64,000 nt of DNA, taken from positions 186,001 through 250,000 of the forward strand of contig CP066886.1 in the NCBI GenBank assembly GCA_016745315.1. Reading direction: 5' to 3'. The notes under the pieces were generated by a model. The model was not told the DNA's origin and ran no database searches. It worked only from the letters and a program-made list of their open reading frames with translations. The translations under genes and the position numbers were made by a program. Of the stretch, positions 38,160-49,009 are shown in pieces (within the stretch, counting starts at the first letter, position 1; the number at the start of each line of letters is the position of its first letter). The DNA comes from Arthrospira sp. PCC 9108 (lineage in GTDB: Bacteria; Cyanobacteriota; Cyanobacteriia; Cyanobacteriales; Microcoleaceae).

Positions 38160-38984
38160 TCAGGTATCCAAGTCCATTCTATCTAGTAACTGCTGAATTA
38201 TACCAGCATCCTGAGCAGTTGGAAGGTGGTTAAGATAATCTTCTAAGTCACAGCGAGCCTCTGACCAGCGATACAGTTGATAGTAAACCAGACCGCGATC
38301 GCGCCTTTCTTTAATATCATCAGGAGACAAGATCACAATCCTCTCCACTACCTTCAGCGCCTCCTCAAATTCCCCAACATTCATATAAATTGCCTTCAGA
38401 TTTTGCAGCATCCGCCTTAAAAATTGCCGTGGTGCGATCGCATTGAGAAATTCAGGCCGTAATGTTACAGGCTGTCCATAAATTTCCGACAATCTCAGCT
38501 CACAGTCCTGGGGAAATAGGACTTCTCCCCATCCAAACGCATCAACATAAATCCCCGCATCTTCAAATTCTGGCTTAATCAGAAAATGTCCCGACATCCC
38601 AATTCCCACCATCGGAAATTCAATGCGTTTTGCTATCTCTAAATACACCAAGGACATAGTAATCGGAATACCAGTCCGACGGTCTATCACCTGATTTAAA
38701 AAGCTATTTTTCGGGTCATAGTATTCAGTCCGATTCCCCCGAAATCCTAACTCATCATAAAGGTAATGATTAATCGCCTTAATTATCCGCATTGGATAAG
38801 CTGGCTTTTCAAGTTTCCCCAACACATCCGCCGCCATCCTATCTAACTGTTGCAGATATTCTAAAGGGTTAAAATAGGGTTGATGTTCTCGGGCAATATA
38901 TAGGGCAGCCTTAGCCAAATCTATTTGATTTTCTGCCTGGCTAACCTCCTCATAAAACTGCTGTCTTGGTTCCGCAAAATTCAT
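38160..38984 (-). CDS. SirB1-family transglutaminase-like / tetratricopeptide protein
   Basis: 274 residues. The N-terminal 190 carry the transglutaminase-like fold of SirB1-family proteins (RRTGIPITMSLVYLEIAKRI, SGHFLIKPE, YVDAFGWGEVL), and the C-terminal 80 are TPR-like helices (EEALKVVERIVILSPDDIKE). The expected active Cys is not obvious, since Met replaces it in ITMSLVYLE, so a protein-binding role is likely. The function is unknown. Core genome, downstream of mutL on the same strand. Confidence 0.8.
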   Translation of the reverse strand: MNFAEPRQQFYEEVSQAENQIDLAKAALYIAREHQPYFNPLEYLQQLDRMAADVLGKLEKPAYPMRIIKAINHYLYDELGFRGNRTEYYDPKNSFLNQVIDRRTGIPITMSLVYLEIAKRIEFPMVGIGMSGHFLIKPEFEDAGIYVDAFGWGEVLFPQDCELRLSEIYGQPVTLRPEFLNAIAPRQFLRRMLQNLKAIYMNVGEFEEALKVVERIVILSPDDIKERRDRGLVYYQLYRWSEARCDLEDYLNHLPTAQDAGIIQQLLDRMDLDT

Positions 38985-39039
38985 GCTGATATATTCACTA
39001 GGTTTTCATCGATAATTACTCAGGGTAATTATCCCCGTA

Positions 39040-40754
39040 TCATATCCCATGGCTTTTGCCAATCACCCAACTGCGGCGGAAAAATCGGGCTAGGGAAGAT
39101 TCCTCTAAACTTAGGAAAATCGGGCGACCGTGGGGACAAGTCCGGGGGAACGGGTACTCACCCATTGATCTAATAGGGTCTGCATTTCCGTTAAACTTAG
39201 GGATGTGCCGTTGCGAATGGCACTGCGGCAAGCCGTGGCTACTTGGGCGGCCTGTAAATCTCCACCCAAACTGAGTTCAATCAGCGCTTCTTGACAGTCT
39301 TGGCGCAGGGCGAGAATTTCTGGGGCGCTTCGGATAGCCCAGAGTCCATCGCCAAAGGGGTCAACTTCCAAATTGAGGCGGGTTAGTTGTTCTAGTTGCG
39401 CCTCGGACAAATTGGCGACGATGATCGGAGTTGACAGGGGTATCACTTGCCAACGCCTGCATAATTGTTCGTAAATTACCCTTTCATGGGCAATGTGTTG
39501 TTCTACTAACCACAGACCCTCTGGGTGTTCTGCCACAATATAGGTGTTGTGAATTTGACCGATCGCTTTTAGTTTCGGAACATCAACTCTCTGGGGGTTT
39601 TCCGCTGATTCTAGGGGGGTCGGGCGGGTTCGGTATGAGGCAGTATCTTCCGAGACGCGCAACAGCTTCTCGATGGGATTAACCCCCGCTGAGAGACTTT
39701 CTGGGTTCAGCTTGAGAGTCTGATCAATGGCTAGGTGTATTTGCTCTTGCCAGTGGTTGAGATAATGTAAATAAATCTCGGCTTTGCTAGGATGGCGATT
39801 CCAGTCAATTAAGGCCGGGTCGATATGCAGATGCACAAAACAAACCGGATAGCGATCGCGCCCACAGGTACGCGCAAAAGCCGATAATATGGTAGGCTCC
39901 AATTCCGGCGATCGCACCATACGACCATTAACTCCTATCTTAACCCAATCCTTGCGCCGACGTGAAGCGCGATCGGGCAAGCCTATCACCACCTCTAACC
40001 ATGATTTCGACAAGAATTTATGGCACTCTTCCACCTGTTGGGGTGGGTCTACATCCATTTTCAAATATTGCAGATCCCCCACCCTTACACCCCTAATAAA
40101 TTCAGGTAGCATCTGTTGGGTCGTCACTGCTGGCCCAAACCGTAGCCAGGGGCGATCGTTTTGGTGAATTTGCCATGTCACCTGGGGATGACACAGAGCT
40201 ATCTGTTGTAACATCAGTTGCGCCGCCCGCAATTGTTGGGTCGCAGTCGGTCCGGCGGTGCGGCGCGATGACCAGTTAGCAAACAGATTACTAACCTTTA
40301 CCACAGTACCAGGTGCGATCGCCACAGTTTCCACCATTTCCGCCTCTCCCTGATGGTTATAAACTACCCGCCATCCTGAACTTGGGGATGAGGACAAACC
40401 ACCGCGACTGAGAATCTCCAAATCCGACAGTTGCGCGATGCTGTGCAGAGCTTCTCCCCGAAACCCTAAACTGCTAATCTTTAACAAATCCCTCGCTGTC
40501 GCAATTTTACTGGTACTATGAGCCATGGCAGCCCGTTTCAGGTTGACTAAATCCATACCCTCGCCATTATCTGCCACCTGAATTCGCCACTGTTGTGGCC
40601 GTAGGGAAACTGATATTCGCGTCGCTTTCGCATCAATGGCATTTTCTACCAATTCCCGCACCACCGCCGCCACTGAGTCTATAACTTCTCCTGCGGCTAT
40701 CAGGTCAACGACATCTTCCGATAGGGTTTCAATGGAGTTCACAGTTAGCAACAT
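39040..40754 (-). CDS. mutL: DNA mismatch repair protein MutL (C-terminus frameshifted)
   Basis: MutL couples MutS mismatch recognition to strand removal. About 571 residues. The GHKL ATPase has AGEVIDSVAAVVRELVENAI, VADNGEGMD and GFRGEALHSIAQL, and the C-terminal dimerisation domain has QHIAHERVIYEQL. The open frame ends at 39111 with VPTVARFS. In the next frame RTCPHGRPIFLSLEE gives the conserved MutL ending up to 39040. The break is at a C run near 39145, so I infer an error. The inter-domain linker is short for the family. Confidence 0.93.
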
Positions 40755-40792
40755 CAGGATTTATAGTTCTTTAACCTCTAAGGACTTCTGAT

Positions 40793-41281
40793 TCAGTTGT
40801 CCGATAACTCCCCCTCCGACGAAAAGTATTTAACCCAACCCCGTCCCATCGCTACATCTAGGATAATTCCCGCCACGGCGAACATAACTAAATTTTCTCC
40901 TACCCAGATGGCCATTTGGGGCAAAGGTTGGGGCGCTATATCCCATATAGCCAACCCCCGGACCAGAGCGAAAGCAAACACCACCCCTAGTTTCAGTTGG
41001 GGGTTATTATCCCGGCGGACGGTGTAGCGATAAGTAACACCGAAGAGAAAGCCACTAATTATGGCGATCGCTCCCTTGACGATTAAATGCACATCTAGGG
41101 CGATCATCTCTCCTAGGATACCACTAACGGTCAACTCTATCATTAGGGCGATCGTCCCTACAGAAACACCCGCCCAAATACCCGCCACTAGGGACTGTAT
41201 GCGTTCAGCCGGACTAAAGTTAGAAGATGGATGCGACTGGATCAATTTCAGGATATGATAGCCTCTGAAGTCAATTTTCAT
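40793..41281 (-). CDS. Four-helix membrane protein, unknown (162 aa)
   Basis: 162 residues with a cytosolic N-terminus, then hydrophobic helices at about 32-55, 60-82, 95-115 and 125-143 (AGIWAGVSVGTIALMIELTV, MFAVAGIILDVAMG). It precedes mutL on the same strand by 38 bp and is divergent from petN. No family recognised. Confidence 0.65.
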   Translation of the reverse strand: MKIDFRGYHILKLIQSHPSSNFSPAERIQSLVAGIWAGVSVGTIALMIELTVSGILGEMIALDVHLIVKGAIAIISGFLFGVTYRYTVRRDNNPQLKLGVVFAFALVRGLAIWDIAPQPLPQMAIWVGENLVMFAVAGIILDVAMGRGWVKYFSSEGELSDN

Positions 41282-41302
41282 CTGGTTTTGTGAAATACTA
41301 CT

Positions 41303-41392
41303 ATGGATATTCTGTCATTAGGTTGGGTTGGATTGTTAGTCGTCTTTACTTTCTCCATTTCCATGGTTGTCTGGGGTCGTAACGGCTTTTAG
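41303..41392 (+). CDS. petN: Cytochrome b6-f complex subunit PetN
   Basis: A 29-residue single-span peptide, MDILSLGWVGLLVVFTFSI and ending MVVWGRNGF, which matches cyanobacterial PetN almost residue for residue (M-D-I-L-x-L-G-W start, WGRNG end). PetN is needed for assembly and stability of the thylakoid cytochrome b6-f dimer. The gene is too short for automated ORF lists. A HIP-like GTAGGGGCGAAA repeat follows about 60 bp downstream. Confidence 0.93.
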   Translation: MDILSLGWVGLLVVFTFSISMVVWGRNGF

Positions 41393-41509
41393 GCTATCCA
41401 GCATCACCAAAAACGAGGGTAAATTATCCTTTTCGCCCTCACTCAACAGTAGGGGCGAAACATTTTTTGCCCTACAAGTTATTGAGCCATTAATTCCCTG
41501 GTCACATAG

Positions 41510-42231
41510 GGCGGGTTTATTAATAGCCCAACCCGGAGGGCGGGTTTATTAATATTGTCGTTGGGAGAGTCGGTCACACCAGAACCCGGAGGGCGGGTTT
41601 ATTAATATTGTCGTTGGGAGAGTCGGTCACACCAGAACCCGGAGGGCGGGTTTATTAATATTGTCGTTGGGAGAGTCGGTCACACCAGAACCCGGAGGGC
41701 GGGTTTATTAATATTGTCGTTGGGAGGCGAGGTCACACCAGAACCCGGAGGGCGGGTTTATTAATATTGTCGTTGGGAGGCGAGGTCACACCAGAACCCG
41801 GAGGGCGGGTTTATTAATATTGTCGTTGGGAGGCGAGGTCACACCAGAACCCGGAGGGCGGGTTTATTAATATTGTCGTTGGGAGAGTCGGTCACACCAG
41901 AACCCGGAGGGCGGGTTTATTAATATTGTCGTTGGGAGAGTCGGTCACACCAGAACCCGGAGGGCGGGTTTATTAATATTGTCGTTGGGAGGCGAGGTCA
42001 CACCAGAACCCGGAGGGCGGGTTTATTAATATTGTCGTTGGGAGAGTCGGTCACACCAGAACCCGGAGGGCGGGTTTATTAATATTGTCGTTGGGAGGCG
42101 AGGTCACACCAGAACCCGGAGGGCGGGTTTATTAATATTGTCGTTGGGAGAGTCGGTCACACCAGAACCCGGAGGGCGGGTTTATTAATATTGTCGTTGG
42201 GAGGCGAGGTCACACCAGAACCCGCCCCTAC
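41510..42231. repeat. Tandem array 2: thirteen 53-bp units in two alternating variants
   Basis: Units begin GGAGGGCGGGTTTATTAATA and differ at one block: variant A GGGAGAGTCGGTCACACC, variant B GGGAGGCGAGGTCACACC. The order from 41535 is AAABBBAABABAB. The unit is the reverse complement of the middle of the array 1 unit (GGGCGGGTTTATT, TTGTCGTTGG, CAGAACCCGCCCC), so both arrays are one family in opposite orientation. It lies between petN and the convergent binding-protein gene, whose stop is 8-12 bp away. There are no spacers. Confidence 0.97.
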
Positions 42232-42243
42232 AATTATTAATTA

Positions 42244-43268
42244 TTAATTGATAAATCTATCATCTACTGAATTAGAGAATAATGGCACATCATTTATGAT
42301 ACCATACTTCTCGAATTTGGTAGCCATACTTTGCCAGCGATCGCCATCTATTTTTCCTAGGTCATTATCTGTAATCCCCGCAGTTACATAATTAGCCACC
42401 TGTTTCAGAGACGCTATTTGATAATCTAAATCATCATACTCTCCCCCGGTTTCTGCATAATTACTCACAATAATTTCCGCCGCCTTTTCCACATCATCCA
42501 AAGCCAGCCGCCAACCCGCAAATGTCACCTCTAAAAATGTATGCACTATTTCCGGGTGATACTGTAATAGTTTATTATGGGCAAAAATCACCTGAACATA
42601 GGCATCATAACCATAATCACTAAACTTCATGGTATTAGGTGTAATTCCCGTTTTAGCAGCAAATCCAATCGGTTCATCTACAATATAACATTGCACAGCA
42701 TCCACATCACCCCTCAGTAGCAGATCATGTTTTTCCTCTCCTGAAACTAGGATAACTTCGATTTCATCGGACTAATGTTATTATGACCCATAACCATTTG
42801 CATAATCGAGTAACTTTCCCCCTGCATCGCTACCCGTTTTCCAATTAAATCCTGTAGGTCATAAATCTGACTATTTGGCATCGACATTAACCCCAAAGGG
42901 GAATTTTGGAACATCGTAGCTATAGCTTTTATAGGTTTACCCGCAATTTGGGCATTCATAATAATATCCTGTTCACCGCAACCAATCATCGCCGGATTTT
43001 CAGCTACTTGATTAGTCACAATCATCGCAGTTTCTCCCGGTAGAATTTCTACCGCCAAACCACTGCTTTTATAGAGATTATAATAATCAGCCAGCAACAC
43101 CCCAGCAAATTGGGCGTTATATTTCCAGTCTAACTGCATAATAATTTGATGGGCGTGTGTAACTAACTCATTAGCAGCCACAGCAGCCGGACTTCTCAGC
43201 TTATCTAGCAGTAAAGACCCCCCCAGAAAAGCAGAAGTTTTGAAAAAATGGCGGCGATTGATGATCAT
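42244..43268 (-). CDS. Tat-exported NMT1/THI5-like ABC substrate-binding protein (one frameshift near 42735)
   Basis: About 341 residues. The start INRRHFFKTSAFLGGSLLL is a twin-arginine-type signal. The mature protein follows the NMT1/ThiY pattern (QLDWKYNAQFAGVLLADYYN, LIGKRVAMQGE, AVQCYIVDEPIGFAAKTG). Such proteins deliver thiamine pyrimidine precursors, nitrate or sulfonates. The ligand here is unclear, with thiamine precursor most likely from the early motif. The frame breaks near 42735, and the second part reads on (EVILVSGEEKHDLLLRGDVD). No permease or ATPase gene adjoins it. Confidence 0.8.
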
Positions 43269-43381
43269 GGTCTAAATTACTTATATATAGCGATCGCATT
43301 TAAGATACTCCCCCCTTGGGAAAACATCAACCCCTCAGCATCACCCCCCACCCCATAATTGATAACTCCCTATTGACTTAA

Positions 43382-44640
43382 TTACTTACACTCAGTAATT
43401 TGGGGCGCGCGTCCAAATAATCCCGTCATTATTCGTAAAGACAAATAACGCAAAGGTCGGATTTTTTTAAGCCCCACAGTCCCCAACGACGCAAGATAAC
43501 TTGAGGTCGCCAATTCCCCGAAAACATCCGATCCAGAAAATCCGTAAACCCCAAAATTAGCAGGTTTTCTCCCCGCCGCCATTTCTGATATCGGTTCAGA
43601 GTTTTTAGGTCGCCAATATCTTCACCCGCTTGATAAGCCTTTTTCACAATTTCGGCGATCGCACCAGCATCACGAATCCCCATATTTAACCCTTGACCTC
43701 CCACCGGGTGACAACAATGGGCTGCATCTCCCACTAAAGCTAATCTATGATTAACATAGCGATCGCTTTGCATTAATTGCACTGGAAACACTATGCGATC
43801 GCTCAATAATTCCAACCGCCCCAAAACTCCACCCGTCCGATATTCTAGCAACTCCAAAAACTCCCCTTTATCCATTTTTTGCCACTCATGGGCTTGGCTA
43901 TGGGGCGCAGTTAACACCACTTGACAGCGATTCCCCGGTAGCGGTAAAACTCCCATCGGTCCGCTTGACCAGAATTTTTCAAACGCTACATTATTATGAT
44001 GTTTTTCCGTTTGAATCGTAAACGCTATACAGGACTGCCAATATTTCCAGCCTTTCGTATTGATTCCACAGGCTTCACGTAAGGGAGATTTTGCACCATC
44101 AGCCGCCATAACTAGCCGCGCTTTAATAGTCTTAACTTCTTCCCCAGTTTCTACCTCGATTTCCGCGCGATCGCTATAATAACTTACTTGTTTGACTCTC
44201 CCTGGACACCACCAATGCACCTCCGCGCAATCTTCCAGAAACCTTTGCATTGCTGTTAGGATAACCGAATGTTCCCCCACATATCCTAACGCCTCAGTCC
44301 CTAAGTCCGTCGTTTCAAAATTAATCACATTTGGATGATCGTTATCACTCAGACTAATTTGATAAAATGTCGTGATTTTTGGTAGAATATCTCCCCATAC
44401 CCCGATCTGATCTAAAATTCGCCCCGTTTGTAACGTTAAAGCATAGGCTTGGCGACGACTCGCGGCGATCGCTTTTGGTTGAGGTTCAATTAGTGCTATT
44501 CTTAGCCCGGAATTTTTTAGGCTACACGCTACTGTCGCCCCCACAATACCACCACCCACAATCGCTATATCATAGTCTCCCTCACCCTTCACCGATTCTG
44601 CTATTATCGATTCTGCTGCTAACAATTCACTTACTCCCAT
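43382..44640 (-). CDS. UbiH/COQ6-type FAD-dependent hydroxylase (C-terminus frameshifted)
   Basis: About 419 residues. The FAD dinucleotide motif is IAIVGGGIVGATVACSLK, the aromatic-hydroxylase GD motif LALVGDAAHCCHPVGGQG and MGIRDAGAIAE. This family hydroxylates quinone precursors or similar aromatics, and in cyanobacteria may serve plastoquinone or tocopherol-related steps. The open frame ends at 43429 in an alien tail (KKSDLCVICLYE). A one-base shift near 43470 continues IRPLRYLSLRIMTGLFG to 43382. Confidence 0.85.
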
Positions 44641-44897
44641 TGGCTGATATTACACTCAATGCTCCACTTTTATCTATCATACATACTATATTGTTAAGTT
44701 TTGTAACAAAAAATTAAGAAATGTTAAAAATTTTCGCTTTTTGGGGAGGGGGGTTGCTTTTGGCGCTGACTTGCGCTATACTTTTATCATAATGGGATGG
44801 TTGCAATTTTTTTATTTTTGGCAATTTCTTATTATTAAGAATATGTCAATATTATAACAGAAACCGCCCGCCCATGTCAACCCCTTTACCAGAAAAA

Positions 44898-45372
44898 TTA
44901 TGGGTGAGAATGGGGCTTAAAAGCAGCGATCAGCAAACAGATAATGCCGACATTAATAGAAATATCAGCCACATTAAAAACAGGAAATTGAATCAGGCGG
45001 AAATCGAAGAAATCGACCACATGACCAGAAACAAAGCGATCGATACCGTTACCCAAAGCGCCGCCAAGAATCAAACCATATCCCCACTGTTCCCAGGAAA
45101 TAAACCGAGGCCAAACCAAGCCCAAAGCATTAATCCCAGACTAACCAGCAGAGACAGCCAACGCAGCCAATAAACACCGCCATTGCTAAACAAACTAAAA
45201 GCCGCCCCAGTATTAACCACATAGGTAATATGAAAAATACCCGGTAAAATGGGGACAGTTTGGGGAGGGGTAGTCAACTCAAAAGTCTGCACCACCCAAA
45301 ACTTAGTCAAATGGTCTATCACCAAACTGATAGTGACAGCTATCCAAAAAGTCGAGTTTTTTTAAATCCCAT
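44898..45372 (-). CDS. lspA: Lipoprotein signal peptidase LspA (two frameshifts)
   Basis: LspA cleaves prolipoprotein signal peptides in the inner membrane. About 158 residues. The start lies in an A7 run (MGFKK, then STFWIAVTISLVIDHLTKFW). The middle has YVVNTGAAFSLFSN and the end has GGALGNGIDRFVSGHVVDFFD, whose Asp residues, with Asp of FNVADISINVG, form the catalytic pair. Two single-base breaks, in the A7 run and near 45100, disrupt the frame. Both pieces match the family, so error is likely. Located downstream of bioY. Confidence 0.9.
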
Positions 45373-45387
45373 GGAGGATAATTTTAA

Positions 45388-45971
45388 TTAATAAAACATT
45401 AGCCCCCGGAGGACATAGGATATAACAGTTACCGCACAAGCCACAGCCAACTGACCACCGAGGGGAGTAAGAGAATAGCTGTGAATAGCCGTCATTAGTG
45501 GAATCATGCGATCGCCAACATTATTCATCAAATGAGTAGCAACCAGATAAAGTATCCCCACCAAGTGAATAGAAATCAATCCACACAGACAGCTAAACCC
45601 CAGCAATTCCAACTTAGGATGATTACGAAAAGCCAAAAAACCACAGACCCAACCACCGGGAACAAAACCCAATAGATAGCCAAAGGTAGGCTCTGCGAGG
45701 TAGCCGAACCCCCTCCTTGGGAAAAAACAGGTAAAACCGTCAAACCCAAGGCGAGATAGGCAATTTGAGACATAGCAGCCGCATTTTTGCCTCCCATACA
45801 GCCCACCAGTAGAACCGCTCCGATCTGATAGGTAACACCCAAGGAATGTATCTGAATGTTAGGCTGACTCCAAAGGCTAGAGGGGTCGGTGACAAACGCT
45901 TCCAAGAAGGTGCCACCGATAGTCAGAAGTACGCCAATGATCGCCCATAAAAATTCAACTGGTGGTATCAA
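45388..45971 (-). CDS. bioY: Biotin transporter substrate-binding subunit BioY (frameshifted)
   Basis: About 194 residues, six membrane spans, with the BioY features QIGAVLLVGCMGGKNAA and ALGLTVLPVFSQGGG, then in the other frame GFVPGGWVCGFLAFR and a helix-rich end. BioY is the S component of an energy-coupling-factor transporter. A break lies in the C/G runs near 45700. It starts 3 bp past bioB, so biotin synthesis and uptake are co-transcribed. Confidence 0.88.
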
Positions 45972-45974
45972 TTG

Positions 45975-47124
45975 TCAGGGAGTTATACTTGAGGTTGTGG
46001 TCTGGTGTTTTTGGTCTGGTTTTTGTCCGGGAATAGGAGCCTCTCCACCCTCAAGACCAAGAGACTCTAACATAGCCCGATCGCTTTCAGGGGGTTGGCT
46101 ATAGTAGTTAGATAATGTCCAATCAGCATGGCATTAATCCCCGCTTTCAGACCTAACGCTTGTAATTCTCCCATAACAGCTTCCCGTCCCCCTGCATATC
46201 GCAAAATTTGCTCTGGGAGGAGTAGGCGAAAAATAGCGATCGCCTTGAGCGCTTCATATGGGTCAAGACGGGAGCGCCCCCCAAAGGAGTTCCTTCACGG
46301 GGGTTCAGTAAATTAATCGGAACCGACTCTACCTCAAGTTCCCGCAATGCTAAAGCCAGGTCAACACGGTCTTCCCAGCTTTCTCCCATACCGATAATGC
46401 CACCCGTACAGGCTTGAATACCAGCAGCCTTGATATTTTTCACAGTTTGAACGCGATCGTCCCAACTATGACTCGTCACAATATTACCGTAAAACTTTTC
46501 GGAAGATTCCAGATTGTGATTATACCTAGTCACACCCGCTTCCGCCAAAGCCTGAGCCTGTTGTGGGGTAATTTCTCCCAAAGCACAACAGGGTTTAATA
46601 GAAGTTTCCGCCTGAATGCGGCGAACTGTCTCCAGGATCTGTTCAAATTCATTAGACTTAGGGCTATTGTACTTAATACCCCGTCCCTGAGAAACCAAAC
46701 AAAACCTTTTAGCCCCAGCTTCTTCCGCAGCTTTCGCCTGAGCCAGAATTTCCTCTGGGGATTTTAGCCCATAAATCGGCGAATTTTCCCCAGGGTGGTG
46801 AACCGACTGGGAGCAGAAACTGCAATTTTCCGAACAGTTCCCCGACTTGACATTAATAATGCTACATAAATCTACCATTGTGCCACAACAGGCTTGACGT
46901 ACTCGGTCCGCCGCCTCGCACAGCAGTAGAATATGATCATTTCCTTCGATTTCAGTCAGTGCGATCGCCTCTTCTCGACCAATGCGATCGCCCCCAATTA
47001 CCCGGTCAGCCAGGGAATTGAGCCACTGCGATAGTTGCTCTGTTGTCTGACTCCTAGGTGTGAGCGACCAATACTCAGCATTGAGTTCGGACTGACGGTT
47101 AGTTGATGGCAGTGCTTGAACCAC
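45975..47124 (-). CDS. bioB: Biotin synthase BioB (C-terminal part frameshifted)
   Basis: A radical SAM enzyme that inserts sulfur into dethiobiotin. The N-terminal part has NVKSGNCSENCSFCSQS with the CxxxCxxC iron-sulfur motif, and the middle has YNHNLESSEKFY and GGIIGMGES. After LNPREGTPLGGAPVL the frame is broken. The other frames give the expected ending, with the end piece ESDRAMLESLGLEGGEAP up to a stop at 45975. At least two indels are needed, in CCCCC/GGGAGCG runs near 46270 and near 46100. The total is about 382 residues. Confidence 0.9.
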
Positions 47125-47386
47125 GATTAAGCCTTAAACTGCGTAATTACCTTAATCTCCCCATCGTACCATCATCTCACCCCAAGCTCAATGGCAACCC
47201 CACCCCGTGGCCATAGATTGCAATTGTTAATTATTCATTAATTTTCCTCCCTCTGGTAAAGTTAGGTGCTACTAAAATTTATCAATCTCCCCACAGCTCA
47301 GACTAAATAAGCCGCCTTTCTTTGACATAAGATGTTCCCCCCAATTAGAATTTAATAAAAACAGCACCATACCAGCCACCTATAGT
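47125..47386. other. bioB-pstS divergent spacer, bioB-proximal part
   Basis: 262 bp without a visible gene. It holds the bioB promoter, which I cannot place, and runs up to the Pho box of the pst locus. Confidence 0.5.
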
Positions 47387-47427
47387 CAAGTTAGCCTTGA
47401 TTAAGATTAGTTTAAGGTTAGGTTATC
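47387..47427. promoter_or_regulatory. Pho box (SphR/PhoB operator) of the pst operon
   Basis: Four octamers repeat every 11 bp: CAAGTTAG, TGATTAAG, AGTTTAAG, AGGTTATC, each separated by three bases. On the minus strand they read as the cyanobacterial Pho box form, PyTTAAPyPyT/A-like (CTTAAACT, CTTAATCA). They lie about 210 bp upstream of pstS. Phosphate-starvation control by the SphS-SphR system is inferred. Confidence 0.7.
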
Positions 47428-47635
47428 CTTGACAGCAAAACCAAGTTAAGCTAAATCTTTAGATTTTTTCTAACCACCAACTCCCCTTGTGGAGTCATCA
47501 ATCTTGTGGTAATTTCTTGTGTAGGTATCGGGCTTAAAGTCTGTTTTTGTACCTGAGTATCAAATTAAACCAGAACCTTAATCGGTTATTGTTCATCTGA
47601 TTTCCTAGTCGTTTCACCAAGTGGACGTATTTTTC

Positions 47636-48715
47636 ATGGTTCTCAATCGCAAAGTCCTTTTAGCAGTAGCCTCCCTACCAATACTATTAGGAGCCACCGC
47701 CTGCGCTCCTGGCCCCCAAGATGGAGAAACTGGCGGCGAAAGAATATCCATTAAGCGGCGCTGGGGCGACCTTTCCCGCCCCCATATTTCAACGTTGGTT
47801 TGATGCCTATAACCGCCAGGTAGACCCCAACGTACAAGTTAGTTATCAGTCCGTAGGTAGTGGAGCCGGTTTAGAGCAATACATCAACGGCACAGTAGAC
47901 TTCGGAGCCAGTGAAGCACCGATCACAGACTCAGCCGATCGCACAGCATCCTTCATCGCCGCCCACGGCCACGATCCCATTCAAATTCCCATGACCGGAG
48001 GGTTTATTTCCCTTCTCCTATAACCTCCCAGGAATTGATAACCTCCAACTCCGCCTATCCCGGCAAGCCTACTGTGGTATCGTGACCGGACAGATTACTC
48101 AATGGACTGATCCGGCGATCGCAGCCGATAACCCCAACCTCAATCTTCCTAACCTACCCATTGTCTTCGCTCACCGTTCCGACGGTAGTGGAACCACCTT
48201 TGTATTTACCAACCACATTAATACAATCTGTCCTGACTGGCTTGCTGGTGCTTAAGCACCTCCGTAGACTGGCTATAGGTATTGGCGGTCAAGGAAACGA
48301 AGGTGTTGCCGCCTCCATTCAACAAAACGAGGGAGCCATTGGCTACCTATCTTATGCCTATGCAGCCCTCAACGACATTGACTCAGCCGTAATCGAAAAC
48401 CAAGCCGGAAACTTTATCGCCCCATCTCCAGAAGCAGCAGCTAAAGCCTTACTTGATGAACCCGTACCCGATAACTTTGCTTTGCTAGTTCCTGACCCCT
48501 CCGGTGCTGAGTCTTACCCCATTGTCGGTCTAGTTTGGGTGATGATCTATCAAAACTATGAAGACGATGCCAAATGGCAAGCCATGCGTCAGGTTTTTGA
48601 ATGGTCCTTGGGTCCAGAAGGTAGAGCCTTAGCAGAAGAACTCCTTTTCGTTCCCACCCCTGATCCTTTAGTAGAAAGGATTAAAGCCGTCTTTGACACC
48701 ATCAACGCCAACTAA
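47636..48715 (+). CDS. pstS: Phosphate-binding protein PstS (multiple frameshifts)
   Basis: The periplasmic phosphate receptor of the Pst ABC importer, about 360 residues. The start MVLNRKVLLAVASLP and lipobox-like GATAC suggest a signal peptide. The second frame has YPLSGAGATFPAPIFQRWF and QSVGSGAGLEQYINGTVDFG, the phosphate-binding loops. The third has EGAIGYLSYAYA and the C-terminal domain to AVFDTINAN. Three or more indels are needed (near 47725, 48015 and 48230). The first in-frame ATG, at 47636, is preferred to 47621. Confidence 0.9.
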
Positions 48716-48736
48716 CAGAATCCCTTAGATAATTCA

Positions 48737-48760
48737 GGAGTTCCATATTTTTGGTACTCC
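48737..48760 (+). terminator. Stem-loop between pstS and pstC (attenuator)
   Basis: GGAGTTCC and GGTACTCC pair (7 of 8) around an ATATTTTT loop, 20 bp after pstS. No strong U run follows, so it probably protects or attenuates the message, making binding protein in excess over the permease. Confidence 0.55.
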
Positions 48761-49009
48761 CATTACCGAAACTTTTCTGTAGTTGGGATATATAGCCCAG
48801 AGTGTGGGTGTAGTCACAAGCCACTCAGTTAGCCTTTTCCTGTTCCATGGATAACTGATAACTACTCCCACACTTCCCTAGTCCCAGCGATCGCTCTTTC
48901 CTGTAAATACCCCGTACCGTGCGTCACAGCACAAACTTGGTTGGTTTCCCCAATAGCTGATCCAATGTGACCCACCCTACGTCATTCCAAGAGGAGACAA
49001 AACAACATC

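Noticed and set aside
41510..42231. Array 2 as a CRISPR array or a coding repeat protein
   Set aside because: There are no spacers, and 53 bp is not a multiple of three, so no frame is kept.
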